From positions 1-64,000 of the forward strand of contig CAYPEI010000004.1 of NCBI GenBank assembly GCA_964409775.1: a stretch of 64,000 bases of DNA, given 5' to 3'. Source of the DNA: JAHBXL01 sp964409775. Its GTDB lineage: Bacteria > Planctomycetota > Phycisphaerae > Phycisphaerales > UBA1924. Position numbers and translations under genes: made by a program. Shown one piece after another: positions 1 to 8,463 of this stretch; the stretch's first letter is position 1, and every line of letters starts with the position of its first letter. The notes under the pieces are model-generated. The model made no database searches. It was given only the letters and a program-made list of their open reading frames with translations, and was not told the origin of the DNA.

Positions 1-468
1 CGAGCCCGTGTCGGCCGCGCCCGGCTCGGCGAGCAGGTCGGCCAGCGCGGGAACGGTGCGCTCGGCGATGCCCGCCAGGCGGAGCAACTCGCCCGCGCGG
101 ACCGCCGCCGCTCCGAGCGCGGCGGGGAGGCAGACCAGCGCGATGCGCGGCCGGTATCGCGCCGCGATCTCGGGGATGCTCTCGGTGGTTCCAAGGAAGG
201 GAACGGTGGACGCGGCGGAGGACTGGAACGACATCCCCGGCGGCAGCACACAGCCGGTGATGACCGGCGCTTCCTCAGCGCCGGCGAGTTGAGCCGTCAA
301 CTGCTCGATGGTCTGGGGAGTGCCCACCAGCAGCACGCCCGTGCGGATGCGCCGCGGCTTGATTTCCGCGGGCTGGTGCGGCGGGACCTGCACGGCGCGG
401 CGGCGGGCCGGGCCGACAAACGGCGTGGGAGGGGCGGGTCGGAACGAGGACATCGGGTGCGTCGTCAT
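1..468 (-). CDS. N-terminal part of a polysaccharide biosynthesis protein (nucleotide-binding domain), cut by window edge
   Basis: The frame opens with ATG at 468 and runs 156 codons to the left edge without a stop, so the C-terminus is missing. After a proline-rich leader of about 40 residues comes a Rossmann-like stretch (TGVLLVGTPQTIEQL). It is followed by PFLGTTESIPEIAARYRPR and a later run ending in RTVPALADLLAEPG. This order (glycine-rich strand, a target lane such as VPVLGT, then a predicted decision helix) resembles the CoA-binding-like domain of FlaA1/CapD-type epimerases and of polyprenyl-phosphate sugar transferases. No membrane segment is visible in the part present. It diverges from rsmD across about 140 nt. 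The family is inferred from pattern only; the downstream domain that would decide between epimerase and transferase is outside the window. Confidence 0.5.
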   Translation of the reverse strand, partial: MTTHPMSSFRPAPPTPFVGPARRRAVQVPPHQPAEIKPRRIRTGVLLVGTPQTIEQLTAQLAGAEEAPVITGCVLPPGMSFQSSAASTVPFLGTTESIPEIAARYRPRIALVCLPAALGAAAVRAGELLRLAGIAERTVPALADLLAEPGAADTGS

Positions 469-606
469 CACGGCTCCGGCGGTGTGAACGGAAGGGTCGG
501 CAACCCTTCCTCATCGGCGATCGGGAGCGCGAAGGCCGAATGCCGGGTCGGTGCACCGCCGTGGCGACTTGACCGGGCGGGCCGGTCGGTCTTTGCTCGT
601 ATCGTC

Positions 607-1404
607 ATGCGGATCATCGCCGGCGAGTTCAGACACCGGAAACTCATTTCCCCGAAGGATGCGGACACGACCCGGCCGATCCCGGACCGGGTGAAGGAGT
701 CCGTGTTCGCGATCCTGCGCGGGCACTTCGAGGGCGCGCGGGTGCTGGACGCGTTCGCGGGCTCCGGCTCGATCGGGCTCGAGGCGCTCAGCCGCGGGGC
801 CTCGTTCGTGCTGTTCGTCGAGCGGGACAAGCAGGCCGCGAACCTGCTGGAGCGGAACATCGAACTGCTGGGGTGCGGGGACCGGTGCGAGGTGCTGCGT
901 GCCGACGCGGTCGGCCCGGCCGCGCTGGCGCGCTGCCCGCGACCGCTGGATCTGGCGTTCTTTGACCCGCCGTACCCGATGGTCACCGATCCGGCGGGCT
1001 GGGACCGCGTTCGCGGGCAGGTTTCGCGCATCGCCGAACTGCTCACCCCCGCGGGGTTCATCGTGGTGCGCACGCCGTGGCCGTTCCGTCAGGAGATTCC
1101 CGACCCGGAACTCCCGCCCGAGGCGCAGCGCGAGAGCCGCAAACTGCACGACCGGAAGGAACGCATCGGGCGCAAACTGCGCGAGCAGGAGTGGGTGCTC
1201 GACGAGATCGACCCCGACGAGATCGAGGCCGAGACGATGGAGGACGAGGCGGAACTCGAGGAGGTCGAGGGCGCGCTGGAGGCCGTGACGCGCCGGCGGC
1301 AGCCGGGCGACCTGCTGATCCCGGGGACGGTCGGTCCGGAGACGCACCCCTACGGCAGCACGGCGGTGCACCTGTACATGCGGCCGCCGCAGGCCGCGGC
1401 ATGA
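607..1404 (+). CDS. rsmD: 16S rRNA (guanine966-N2)-methyltransferase RsmD
   Basis: RsmD methylates G966 of 16S rRNA in the small subunit using S-adenosylmethionine. The ATG at 607 gives the family N-terminus MRIIAGEFRHRKL. The SAM-binding motif I is DAFAGSGSIGLEALSRGA and the catalytic motif IV is FFDPPYP. At 265 aa it is longer than the usual 180-200 aa. The extra length is a highly acidic and basic insert of roughly 60 residues (EEVEGALEAV region) before the final strand. The open frame extends upstream, but that part has no family similarity. Its stop overlaps the helicase start (ATGA at 1401), so the two genes are probably translationally coupled. Confidence 0.92.
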   Translation: MRIIAGEFRHRKLISPKDADTTRPIPDRVKESVFAILRGHFEGARVLDAFAGSGSIGLEALSRGASFVLFVERDKQAANLLERNIELLGCGDRCEVLRADAVGPAALARCPRPLDLAFFDPPYPMVTDPAGWDRVRGQVSRIAELLTPAGFIVVRTPWPFRQEIPDPELPPEAQRESRKLHDRKERIGRKLREQEWVLDEIDPDEIEAETMEDEAELEEVEGALEAVTRRRQPGDLLIPGTVGPETHPYGSTAVHLYMRPPQAAA

Positions 1405-4400
1405 CGATGGGGGGAAAGACTTTGTCTGACGGGCGCTACGACAAGTTGATCGAAGGGCTGAACGAGGCGCAGCGTGCCGCGGTGATGCACGGCGCGGCAT
1501 CGGGCGATGAGGGGAGCGGGCCGCTGATCGTGCTGGCGGGCCCGGGAACGGGCAAGACGCGGGTGATCGTGCACCGCATCGCGCGGCTGCTGGCCGACGG
1601 GGCGGAGCCTGAGTCGATCGTCGCCGTGACGTTCACGAACAAGGCCGCAGCGCAACTGCGCGAGCGCCTGGCGGGGATCGTGGGCAGCGCCGCGGCCTCG
1701 GGCATCCGCGCCCAGACGTTCCACGCGCTGGGCCTGTGGCTGGTGCGGCGGTACGCGGGGGAACTCGGCCTGCCGCCGATCCGGCAGGACGCGGCGATCC
1801 TGGACTCTGCGCAGCGCATCCGGCTGGTCCGCGAGGCGATCCTGTCGCAGGGCTTGTTCGCGGGGCGCCGGGCCGAGGCGCTGGACACGCACGCGGAGCG
1901 GGTGATGGCGGGCATCCGCGTGATGTCGAACTACGCGATCGAGCCCGAGGCGGCGACGGCGTTCATCGAGACCTGGCGCGAGCGGATCCGCGCAGGGACG
2001 GACTCGTCGGGGCACGAAGTCGACGAGGTTGAGTTGAAGGCCGAGTCGGCGCGGCTGGAGGAGTTTGTCGACATCGCGCGGGCGTATGCGTGGTACTCGC
2101 GCGAGTGCCGGCGACGCGGGTGGCTGGGCTTTGAGGACCTGATCGGGCTGTCCATCCGCCTGCTGCGCGATGTGCCCCGGGCCGCGGCGATCGTGCGCGG
2201 CGAGTTCCGCCACGCGCTGGTGGACGAGTTCCAGGATGTCAACGCGGGGCAGATCGAACTGCTCCGCCAACTGTTCCCGACGGGGCAGGACGCTTCAGCG
2301 GCGGGGCCGGACCTGTGCATCGTGGGCGATGACGACCAGGCGATCTACGGCTTCCGCGGCTCGGACGACCGGGCGTTTGAACGCTTCGACCGGCTGTGGC
2401 CGGGCTCGCGCCGCATCCTGCTCACGGAGAACTACCGGAGCCAGCCGCCGATCATCGCGGCGGCCAACCGCGTCATCTCGCTTGCTTCGGAGCGCTTTGC
2501 GCCGGACAAGCAGGTGGTGCCGGCGGTCTCGCTCCGGGGCGAGGGGTCCGCGCCGGGCGCCGGGGTGGAGTGCATCGAACTGGGCAACGACCGCGAGGAC
2601 GGCGGCGCGATCGCGACGGCGATCCTGCTGGATCGGGCCGCGGGGCCGGTCCCTTTGCGACCGTGGAGCGCGTACGCGGTGGTGTGCCGCACGAACGGGG
2701 ACATCGCGCGGGTGGTGGGTGATCTGGAACTGGAGGGCATCCCCGCGCGCGGGAGTTACGGCGATGACCTGAGCCAGGATGCGGGCGTGCAGGATGTGCT
2801 GGCGTGGATCGAACTGCTGTCCAATCCGCGGGAGCAGTGGCCCGTGCGGCGGCTGCTGACACGACCGCCGATCGCCGTCGATCCGCTGGTGGCGATGGAG
2901 TATGAGAAGCGCTTCGGGAAGGAGAACCGCCTGCGGGAATCGGGCGCGGGCGAGGCGCCGATCTACCTGGATTGGCTGCGCCGCGCGGCGGCGACGGACA
3001 GCGCGGCGGGCCCGGCGGTCGAGCGGCTGTGCGCGTTGCACGCGGGGCTGTCGGCGGTGGCGGCGAACGGGACCGCGCCCGAGGCGATCGAGCAGATCAT
3101 CATGCAGACGGATGCGGCGCACGCGGACCTGCTGCCGGCGCGGCCGCGGGCCAAGCGCGTCTCGGCGCTGCTGGCGCTGGTGCGGCTGGCGCGGCTGGCG
3201 CTGCCTCGGCTGGATCAGCCGCGGGATCTGCGGGAGTTCCGGCGATACTGGCACGACCTGGATGCGGATGATCAGTCGCTGCGCGAGGTGGGTGGCGCGG
3301 ACGAGCGCCTGGGGGAGACCGGCACGGAGGAGGATTCGCAGGGGTCCGCGCCGGTGGTGACGGTGATCTCGGCGCACAAGGCCAAGGGCCTGGAGTGGGA
3401 CACGGTGTTCGTGCCGCGGGTCACGCCGGTGCACGGCTACGGCAAGGCCGGGAGATCGGAGCCCGGCGTGGTGCCGGCGGGGCTGCTTGGAGAATCCGGC
3501 GACGCGGCGGCGGCGCAGGCGGCGGAAGAGCGGCGGATCTTCTACGTCGCCTGCACCCGGGCGGAGCGCCGGCTGGTGCTGCTGGCCAAGCGGAACAAGA
3601 AGCCGAGCGGCTCGACACACTACTTCGAGGAGTTCACCCGCAACCCGGAGGGACAGCGGCTGGTGCGGGTCGAGGATGTCGCGGACCTGCGGCGCCGCGC
3701 GGCGGCCGCGCTGGGACGGGATGACCTTGGCACGGCGGACGAGGCGGGGCATGGTGAACTGGCGGGCGAGGCGCTGGACCGCGCGAGGCTGATGGCCCGG
3801 CTGGCGGCGGCCGAGGCGCTGGAGTTTGCGGACCGGGCCGATGCAGGTGCGGCGGATGTGGAGGCGGCGGCGAAGCGGCTGCACGCGGCGGCGGCGCGGC
3901 TGGCGGTGGTGTCGCACATCGCCAGGCACCGCGCAGCGCCGGCGTGGATCTCGGGTGATCCGGCGCTGACGGAGTTCGCGGCGCGACTGGTCGAGGTCGC
4001 GTCGCGCCGGGACCGGCCGGTGATGGATGCGCCGCGTGCGCCGCTGCACCTGAGTTACACGGCGATCGATCACTATCACCGCTGCCCGCGGTGCTACTGG
4101 CTCCGCTACGTGAAGGGGCTGCCGGAGACGCAGCGCCGGCAGACGGTGCTGGGCACCGTGGTGCACAAGGCGCTGGAACGCTTTTATGACGATGTCCGCG
4201 AGGCGGAATCCGCCGGTCTCGAGCCGCCCGGGCTCGACCGCCTGCTGCGGATCGGGCGGGACACGTTCGCGGCGGCCTGGCCCGAGGGCGCGGAGATCGA
4301 CCGGTCGGAACTGGAGCAGTCGCTGGCGCAACTCGAAGTTGCGCACACCGCGTTCCACGATCCCGGCTCGCAGGTGCTGGAGATCGAGAAGAAGATTGAG

Positions 4401-4829
4401 TGGGAGTATGTCGTGCCCGCGGCCGGGCCGGGCGAGAAGGAAACCCGGCACCGGTTTGAGGCGAAGTTGGACCGGCTCGACCAGGCCACGCTCGCGGATG
4501 GGCGGGCGGGGTTCCGGATCATCGACTACAAGACCGGCAAGGACTGGAAGAAACTCACGGAGCCCGCCGCCGATGACCTGCAGTTCGGCGTGTACGCCCT
4601 CGCGCTGCCGCACCTGCTGCCGGACGTCGACCCGGCGGACGTGGTCGCGGAGTACTGGATCCTCTCGTCGGGAACGCGCGGCGTGATCCCGCTTTCGAAT
4701 CTGAAGATGGAGAAGATCCGCAAGAAGATTGACGACGCGGTCCGGGGAATCCTGGCGGGCGAGTTTGAGCCCGCCCGCGGGTGCGAGGGGGATTGCCGGC
4801 TGCTTGGGGTTTCGCTCGGTGGCGGATAA
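1401..4829 (+). CDS. UvrD/AddA-type superfamily 1 helicase with C-terminal PD-(D/E)XK nuclease domain
   Basis: This 1142-aa protein is an ATP-dependent 3'-5' DNA helicase-nuclease for repair or recombination. Visible helicase motifs are the Walker A GPGTGKT (about residue 48), VTFTNKAA (Ia), VDEFQD (II, about 274), GDDDQAIYGFRG (III), LTENYRS (IV), ISAHKAKGLEWD (V, about 656) and FYVACTRA (VI). From about residue 880 a RecB-like nuclease begins: LSYTAIDHYHRCPRCYWLRY, then GTVVHKALE, and the EXK region FRIIDYKTG near 1040. The cysteines near the nuclease start could belong to an iron-sulfur cluster as in AddB, but the full cysteine set was not verified. The start is fixed by the ATGA overlap with rsmD. 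A helicase and nuclease in one chain is the AddA/RecB layout; no AddB or RecC partner is present in the window. Confidence 0.9.
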   Translation: MTMGGKTLSDGRYDKLIEGLNEAQRAAVMHGAASGDEGSGPLIVLAGPGTGKTRVIVHRIARLLADGAEPESIVAVTFTNKAAAQLRERLAGIVGSAAASGIRAQTFHALGLWLVRRYAGELGLPPIRQDAAILDSAQRIRLVREAILSQGLFAGRRAEALDTHAERVMAGIRVMSNYAIEPEAATAFIETWRERIRAGTDSSGHEVDEVELKAESARLEEFVDIARAYAWYSRECRRRGWLGFEDLIGLSIRLLRDVPRAAAIVRGEFRHALVDEFQDVNAGQIELLRQLFPTGQDASAAGPDLCIVGDDDQAIYGFRGSDDRAFERFDRLWPGSRRILLTENYRSQPPIIAAANRVISLASERFAPDKQVVPAVSLRGEGSAPGAGVECIELGNDREDGGAIATAILLDRAAGPVPLRPWSAYAVVCRTNGDIARVVGDLELEGIPARGSYGDDLSQDAGVQDVLAWIELLSNPREQWPVRRLLTRPPIAVDPLVAMEYEKRFGKENRLRESGAGEAPIYLDWLRRAAATDSAAGPAVERLCALHAGLSAVAANGTAPEAIEQIIMQTDAAHADLLPARPRAKRVSALLALVRLARLALPRLDQPRDLREFRRYWHDLDADDQSLREVGGADERLGETGTEEDSQGSAPVVTVISAHKAKGLEWDTVFVPRVTPVHGYGKAGRSEPGVVPAGLLGESGDAAAAQAAEERRIFYVACTRAERRLVLLAKRNKKPSGSTHYFEEFTRNPEGQRLVRVEDVADLRRRAAAALGRDDLGTADEAGHGELAGEALDRARLMARLAAAEALEFADRADAGAADVEAAAKRLHAAAARLAVVSHIARHRAAPAWISGDPALTEFAARLVEVASRRDRPVMDAPRAPLHLSYTAIDHYHRCPRCYWLRYVKGLPETQRRQTVLGTVVHKALERFYDDVREAESAGLEPPGLDRLLRIGRDTFAAAWPEGAEIDRSELEQSLAQLEVAHTAFHDPGSQVLEIEKKIEWEYVVPAAGPGEKETRHRFEAKLDRLDQATLADGRAGFRIIDYKTGKDWKKLTEPAADDLQFGVYALALPHLLPDVDPADVVAEYWILSSGTRGVIPLSNLKMEKIRKKIDDAVRGILAGEFEPARGCEGDCRLLGVSLGGG

Positions 4830-4954
4830 CGGGTCGGCGGGGGCAGGCGTGCCGGGCGGCGGGGCTGGGCGGAGCCGCTGCCGGGGATCTTCGGACACAA
4901 TGGCCCGAGCCTGCAACCATCAGTTGGAGGGGGGATAGAACCGATCGAATACCC

Positions 4955-6370
4955 ATGATCGGACCTCGCCTGATCGCCTTGACGCTGATCGCCGCTCCGG
5001 CTGTTGCCGGAATGCCGACCGGGCTGTTTCCCCCGCCCCCCCGGGCGGTGGAACAGGTCGTCCGTGTCGCCGTGCCGGCGGTGGAAGCCGAAGCGCGGAT
5101 CGTGGAGATGCAGGCGTATCGGCGGAGCGGGGTGGTGTCGGCGTGGCTGAGCAACGGGATCCGGGTGCATCACCGGCGGATGACGGTGCAGCCGGGTCAG
5201 ATCGAGGTGATGATCAGCATGGCGGGGGGCGAGTTGCTGGAGTGCGCGGAGACGCGGGGGCTGTCGATGCTGTGCGCGTCGTACTTCGATCATGCCCACG
5301 CGGAGGCGGAGCGGCTTCGCGGGCGGGACGTGCACATCGAGGGCGGGGCGATGTCCGATGCGCTGCTGGTGCGGGTGTGGGGCTCGGCGGCGGACATCGG
5401 GACCGGGTTGGAGATCGCGGCGGGGTCGCTGGGGTCGCCGCGGGTGACTCCGGAACTGCTGGAGATCGCGCGGGCGTCGGCGTGCGAGAGTGTTGAGCGG
5501 ACGCAGACGGACGCGAGATGGAGCGTGACCGAGCCGCTGCTGGAACTGGTGACGCCCGTGGGCGAGTGCCGGAACAAGTTGGCGTGCACGAAGAAGTTGA
5601 GCGGCTTCACGGCCGAGCAGGTGGCGGGGTGGATCTCGCGGCACGCGGACACGTGCCCGTGCGAGGTGGCGGTGGTGGGGGACATCTCGGCCAATGACGC
5701 GCTGCGGATGGTGTCGGGGGCGTTCGGGAGTTTCCCGGAGCGGCGGCGGGCCGCGCCCGCGGCGATGGCGGAGCAGCGGTGCGTGGGCAAGCAGCAGGGC
5801 CCGTTCACGAAGGCGGTGGATTGCCGCGGCGACGCGGGGATTGAGGAAGCGCACGTGCTGGCGGGGTTTCTGTCGCCCGACCCATCGGAGGTGCAGGAGG
5901 TTCGGCGGCTGCGGGCGGGGGCGCGGGTGCTGTCGGAGCGGCTGGAGAACAGGCTGCGGGAGTTGAAACTGGGCGGGGATCCGCACGTGAGTTGGACGTA
6001 CATGCCCAGCCCGTTTGCGGGACGATCGGTCACGGTGGTGGCGGCGCGGGTGACGCCGGGGGATGCCGAGCCGGTGAAGCAGTTGATGCAGGCGTCGATG
6101 TGCGAACTGATGGACCACGGTCTGCCCGCGGAAGAACTGGCGCGATCGACGGAGAAACTGGCGCGGGTGGCGGCGGCGTATGAGCGCGATCCGCGGTACT
6201 GGGCGGCGATCCTGGCGCGGAGCGCGAGCACCGGGCTGGACCCGGAACTCATCGCCGACGGGCCGGAGGTGTATCGCGCGATGCGGCCCGATGAGGTGCT
6301 CGCGGCGATGCGGCGGGCCTGCACGATCGAGAACAGGCTGGACCTGGTGGTGCGGCCGGGGCAGCCGTAG
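4955..6370 (+). CDS. Secreted M16-like (insulinase family) protein lacking the zinc motif
   Basis: The 471-aa product starts with a signal peptide (MIGPRLIALTLIAAPAVAG) after ATG 4955. The body has the M16 fold pattern: SNGIRVHHRR, then ISMAGGELLECAETRG where active members lead into HXXEH, and later VAVVGDISANDALRMVSGAFG, which matches the conserved strand-helix of the second half. The expected HXXEH is absent; the aligned position reads LSMLCASYFDHAHAEAE. It is therefore probably a non-catalytic M16 partner acting outside the cytoplasm. M16 proteases often form active/inactive pairs, but no active partner is seen nearby. A GGAGGGGGG run about 20 nt upstream is a distant ribosome binding site. 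It converges with atpG. Confidence 0.65.
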   Translation: MIGPRLIALTLIAAPAVAGMPTGLFPPPPRAVEQVVRVAVPAVEAEARIVEMQAYRRSGVVSAWLSNGIRVHHRRMTVQPGQIEVMISMAGGELLECAETRGLSMLCASYFDHAHAEAERLRGRDVHIEGGAMSDALLVRVWGSAADIGTGLEIAAGSLGSPRVTPELLEIARASACESVERTQTDARWSVTEPLLELVTPVGECRNKLACTKKLSGFTAEQVAGWISRHADTCPCEVAVVGDISANDALRMVSGAFGSFPERRRAAPAAMAEQRCVGKQQGPFTKAVDCRGDAGIEEAHVLAGFLSPDPSEVQEVRRLRAGARVLSERLENRLRELKLGGDPHVSWTYMPSPFAGRSVTVVAARVTPGDAEPVKQLMQASMCELMDHGLPAEELARSTEKLARVAAAYERDPRYWAAILARSASTGLDPELIADGPEVYRAMRPDEVLAAMRRACTIENRLDLVVRPGQP

Positions 6371-6448
6371 CGGATGGTGGACCGATGGCGGCGCGCGGAT
6401 GCGACGTCGCGTGCAGGCCGGCGCGGCGTGTACCGGACCGTCCGGGCA

Positions 6449-7336
6449 TCAGCCCAGCGCGGCAGCGCCGGAGATGATCTCGGTGAGTTCGGTGGTGATC
6501 TGCGACTGGCGGGCGCGGTTGAACTTCCGCGTGAGGCTCTTGCCCATCTTGCCCGCGTTGTCGGTGGCGGACTTCATGGCGACCATTCGCGCGACATGCT
6601 CGCTGACGATGGCATCGCTGAACGCCTGGAAGAGCGTGGCCTTGACCGCGGCGGGGAGCAGCGTGGCCAGGAGGATCTCGGCGGGCGGGCTGAACTCGTA
6701 TTCGACGCCGGCCTTCTTGTCGGCGGCGGGCGAGTCGGTCTCGGGCGGGCGGAGCGGGAGGAGTTGCATGACCTCGGGCTTCTGGCGTCCGGCGGAGAGG
6801 AATCGCATGTAGATGATGGTGACCTTGCTGATCTCGCCGGCGACGAAACGGTCCATGTACTTCTGGGCGAGTTGGGCGATGGTCTCGTGGTCGGGCTTGT
6901 CGCCGAAGGTGTGCTGGGCGGCGACGGAGACGCCGGCGAACTTGAAGAAGCCCGCGCCCTTGCGTCCGACGACTTCGATCTCGCCGGCCTTGGCGGCGTT
7001 CTCGCCGCGGAAGTGGGCCATGGCGACGCGGAGGATGGAGCCGTTGTAGGGCCCGCAGAGGCCGCGGTCGGAGGTGATGACGAGGGTGAGTTCCTTGGCG
7101 GAGTCGGGCGTGCCGCCCTGGGGCCCGGAGAGGAGCGGGTGGGTGGCGTTGTCGCCGGCGGTCTCGCCGATTTTCTTGACGAGTTCGAAGACGCCCTCGG
7201 TGAACGGCTTGGAGGCCGTGGCGCGCTGCTGGGCGCGGGCGAACTTGCTGGTGGCGATCATCCGCATCGTGTTGGTGATGCGGCGGATGTTGCCGACGGC
7301 CTTGATGCGCTTCTTGATCTCGCGGGTCTTGCCCAT
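6449..7336 (-). CDS. atpG: F-type ATP synthase gamma subunit
   Basis: The gamma subunit is the rotating central stalk that couples proton flow through F0 to catalysis in F1. The 295-aa product has the family N-terminus (MGKTREIKKRIKAVGNIRRI) with ASKF-type helix TSKFARAQ, a central SDRGLCGPYN motif, and the C-terminal helix KFNRARQSQITTELTEII. Start ATG 7336. In most bacteria atpG lies between atpA and atpD, but here its neighbours are ruvX upstream and a convergent M16-like gene downstream; no other ATP synthase gene is in the window. All parts of the family are present, so it looks functional. Confidence 0.95.
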   Translation of the reverse strand: MGKTREIKKRIKAVGNIRRITNTMRMIATSKFARAQQRATASKPFTEGVFELVKKIGETAGDNATHPLLSGPQGGTPDSAKELTLVITSDRGLCGPYNGSILRVAMAHFRGENAAKAGEIEVVGRKGAGFFKFAGVSVAAQHTFGDKPDHETIAQLAQKYMDRFVAGEISKVTIIYMRFLSAGRQKPEVMQLLPLRPPETDSPAADKKAGVEYEFSPPAEILLATLLPAAVKATLFQAFSDAIVSEHVARMVAMKSATDNAGKMGKSLTRKFNRARQSQITTELTEIISGAAALG

Positions 7337-7401
7337 AGGGGCGGGAGTGTAGGCCCGGGACGGGGGGAAGTGGACGGGCGGCGGGCGGTGTTGCGGGTCT
7401 G

Positions 7402-7851
7402 TCAGGGGGCGGACGGGGGGGCGAGCGAGGCGAGGAAATCCCGGAGGATGGCGGCGGCGGCGAGTGCATCGCGGCGGGCTTTCTTCTGCCTGTGGGTCAG
7501 TCCGGATTGGGCCATGGACCAGTCGGCATCGGCGGATGTCAGACGCTCATCCTGGAAACGGACGGTCAGGCGGGTGCGGTCGGCCAGACGGGCGGCGAGG
7601 CTTCGGACGAGTTTGGCGCGGGGGCCCTCGGTGCCGTCCATGTTGAGCGGGAGCCCGATGACGAGTTCGGCGGGCGTGTTCGGTCCGAACTGGGTCGAGA
7701 TGGCGTGGGAGAGCGCATCGAGCCAGGACTCGCCGGCGCGTTCGGCGGTTGCGACCTCGATGAGATCGAGTGGGAGGATGACGCGGGTCTGGTCGTCGGT
7801 GACGGCGAGGCCGGTCCGCTTGTCGCCGATGTCGATGGCCAGGTAGCGCAT
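7402..7851 (-). CDS. ruvX: RuvX/YqgF Holliday junction resolvase-like protein (16S pre-rRNA nuclease)
   Basis: YqgF/RuvX is an RNase H-fold nuclease linked to maturation of the 16S rRNA 5' end and possibly to Holliday junction resolution. The protein begins MRYLAIDIGDKRTGLAVTDD, which holds the first catalytic Asp (DIGDKR); other family landmarks are VIGLPLNMDGTEG, FQDERLTS and the C-terminal KKARRDALAAAAILRDFL with the last acidic residue. ATG 7851 gives 149 aa, the family's usual length; the open frame continues upstream for 22 codons without similarity. It lies 78 nt downstream of the 7930-9989 operon and could be read from it. Confidence 0.92.
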   Translation of the reverse strand: MRYLAIDIGDKRTGLAVTDDQTRVILPLDLIEVATAERAGESWLDALSHAISTQFGPNTPAELVIGLPLNMDGTEGPRAKLVRSLAARLADRTRLTVRFQDERLTSADADWSMAQSGLTHRQKKARRDALAAAAILRDFLASLAPPSAP

Positions 7852-7929
7852 GAGAGAGGATACCCGGGCGTTGCATGCGACTGAGCATGCGCGTCGAGCG
7901 GACGCGTCGGTGTGCATGGAGAGATTCGA

Positions 7930-8448
7930 TCAGTGGGCGACACGAGGCGAGACGGGAGATGACGCGAGGGTCGGCTGGCGGGCGAACATCGGGAAGTGCA
8001 GGAACAAAAGAAGTGCATTCGTCGCGATGGTGACGGCGCGAGCGTGGACGGAGACACCCGACACCAGAACCGTGACTTGCGGACCGTGACAGCCACAGCC
8101 CGCCCTTGCAAAGACCGCTGAAGGGACGCACAGGATGTAGATGGTGAATGCCGTGAGCACCAATGCAGACAGCGAGGCGACCGAGAGGCGAAGCCATCGC
8201 AAGGTCCTGACGCTGCTCGTGACTCCGACTGCGAGCCCGAGGGCAAGTTCGATCGCAGGAATCGCGGGAAGTCCCGGGAGTAGTCGGTCACCGATCACTC
8301 CATGCTCACGGACGGTCGATGCAAAGTCAGGCCAATCGAGGGACTTCCAGACGCAGGAATAGATCCAGCTTCCCGCGATGAGCAGAGATGCCCACTCCCG
8401 TGCCCGAAGGAGAGACGCACGATCGTGACACGGCCCGGCGGTGTGCAC
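7930..8448 (-). CDS. MauE/DoxX-like integral membrane protein
   Basis: A 172-aa protein with about four membrane segments (residues roughly 17-33, 58-75, 82-105 and 130-150). It resembles MauE/DoxX-like proteins: a long first helix, a loop ending LLPGLPAIPAIELALGLAVG, and a cysteine pair in RAGCGCHGP, a place where MauE-type proteins often have CGCFG. MauE-related proteins are associated with disulfide formation in secreted partners; applying that here is inference, supported by the cysteine-rich secreted protein two genes upstream. The start is GTG at 8448, 15 nt after the stop of the preceding gene, so they are probably one transcript. Confidence 0.55.
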   Translation of the reverse strand: MHTAGPCHDRASLLRAREWASLLIAGSWIYSCVWKSLDWPDFASTVREHGVIGDRLLPGLPAIPAIELALGLAVGVTSSVRTLRWLRLSVASLSALVLTAFTIYILCVPSAVFARAGCGCHGPQVTVLVSGVSVHARAVTIATNALLLFLHFPMFARQPTLASSPVSPRVAH

Positions 8449-8463
8449 GGGAGTCTACCGGGT

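Noticed and set aside
2295..4916. Very long antisense open frame (873 codons) opposite the helicase gene
   Set aside because: It is a shadow of GC-rich codon use: the product is Arg/Pro/His-rich with no domain, while the opposite strand has all helicase motifs.
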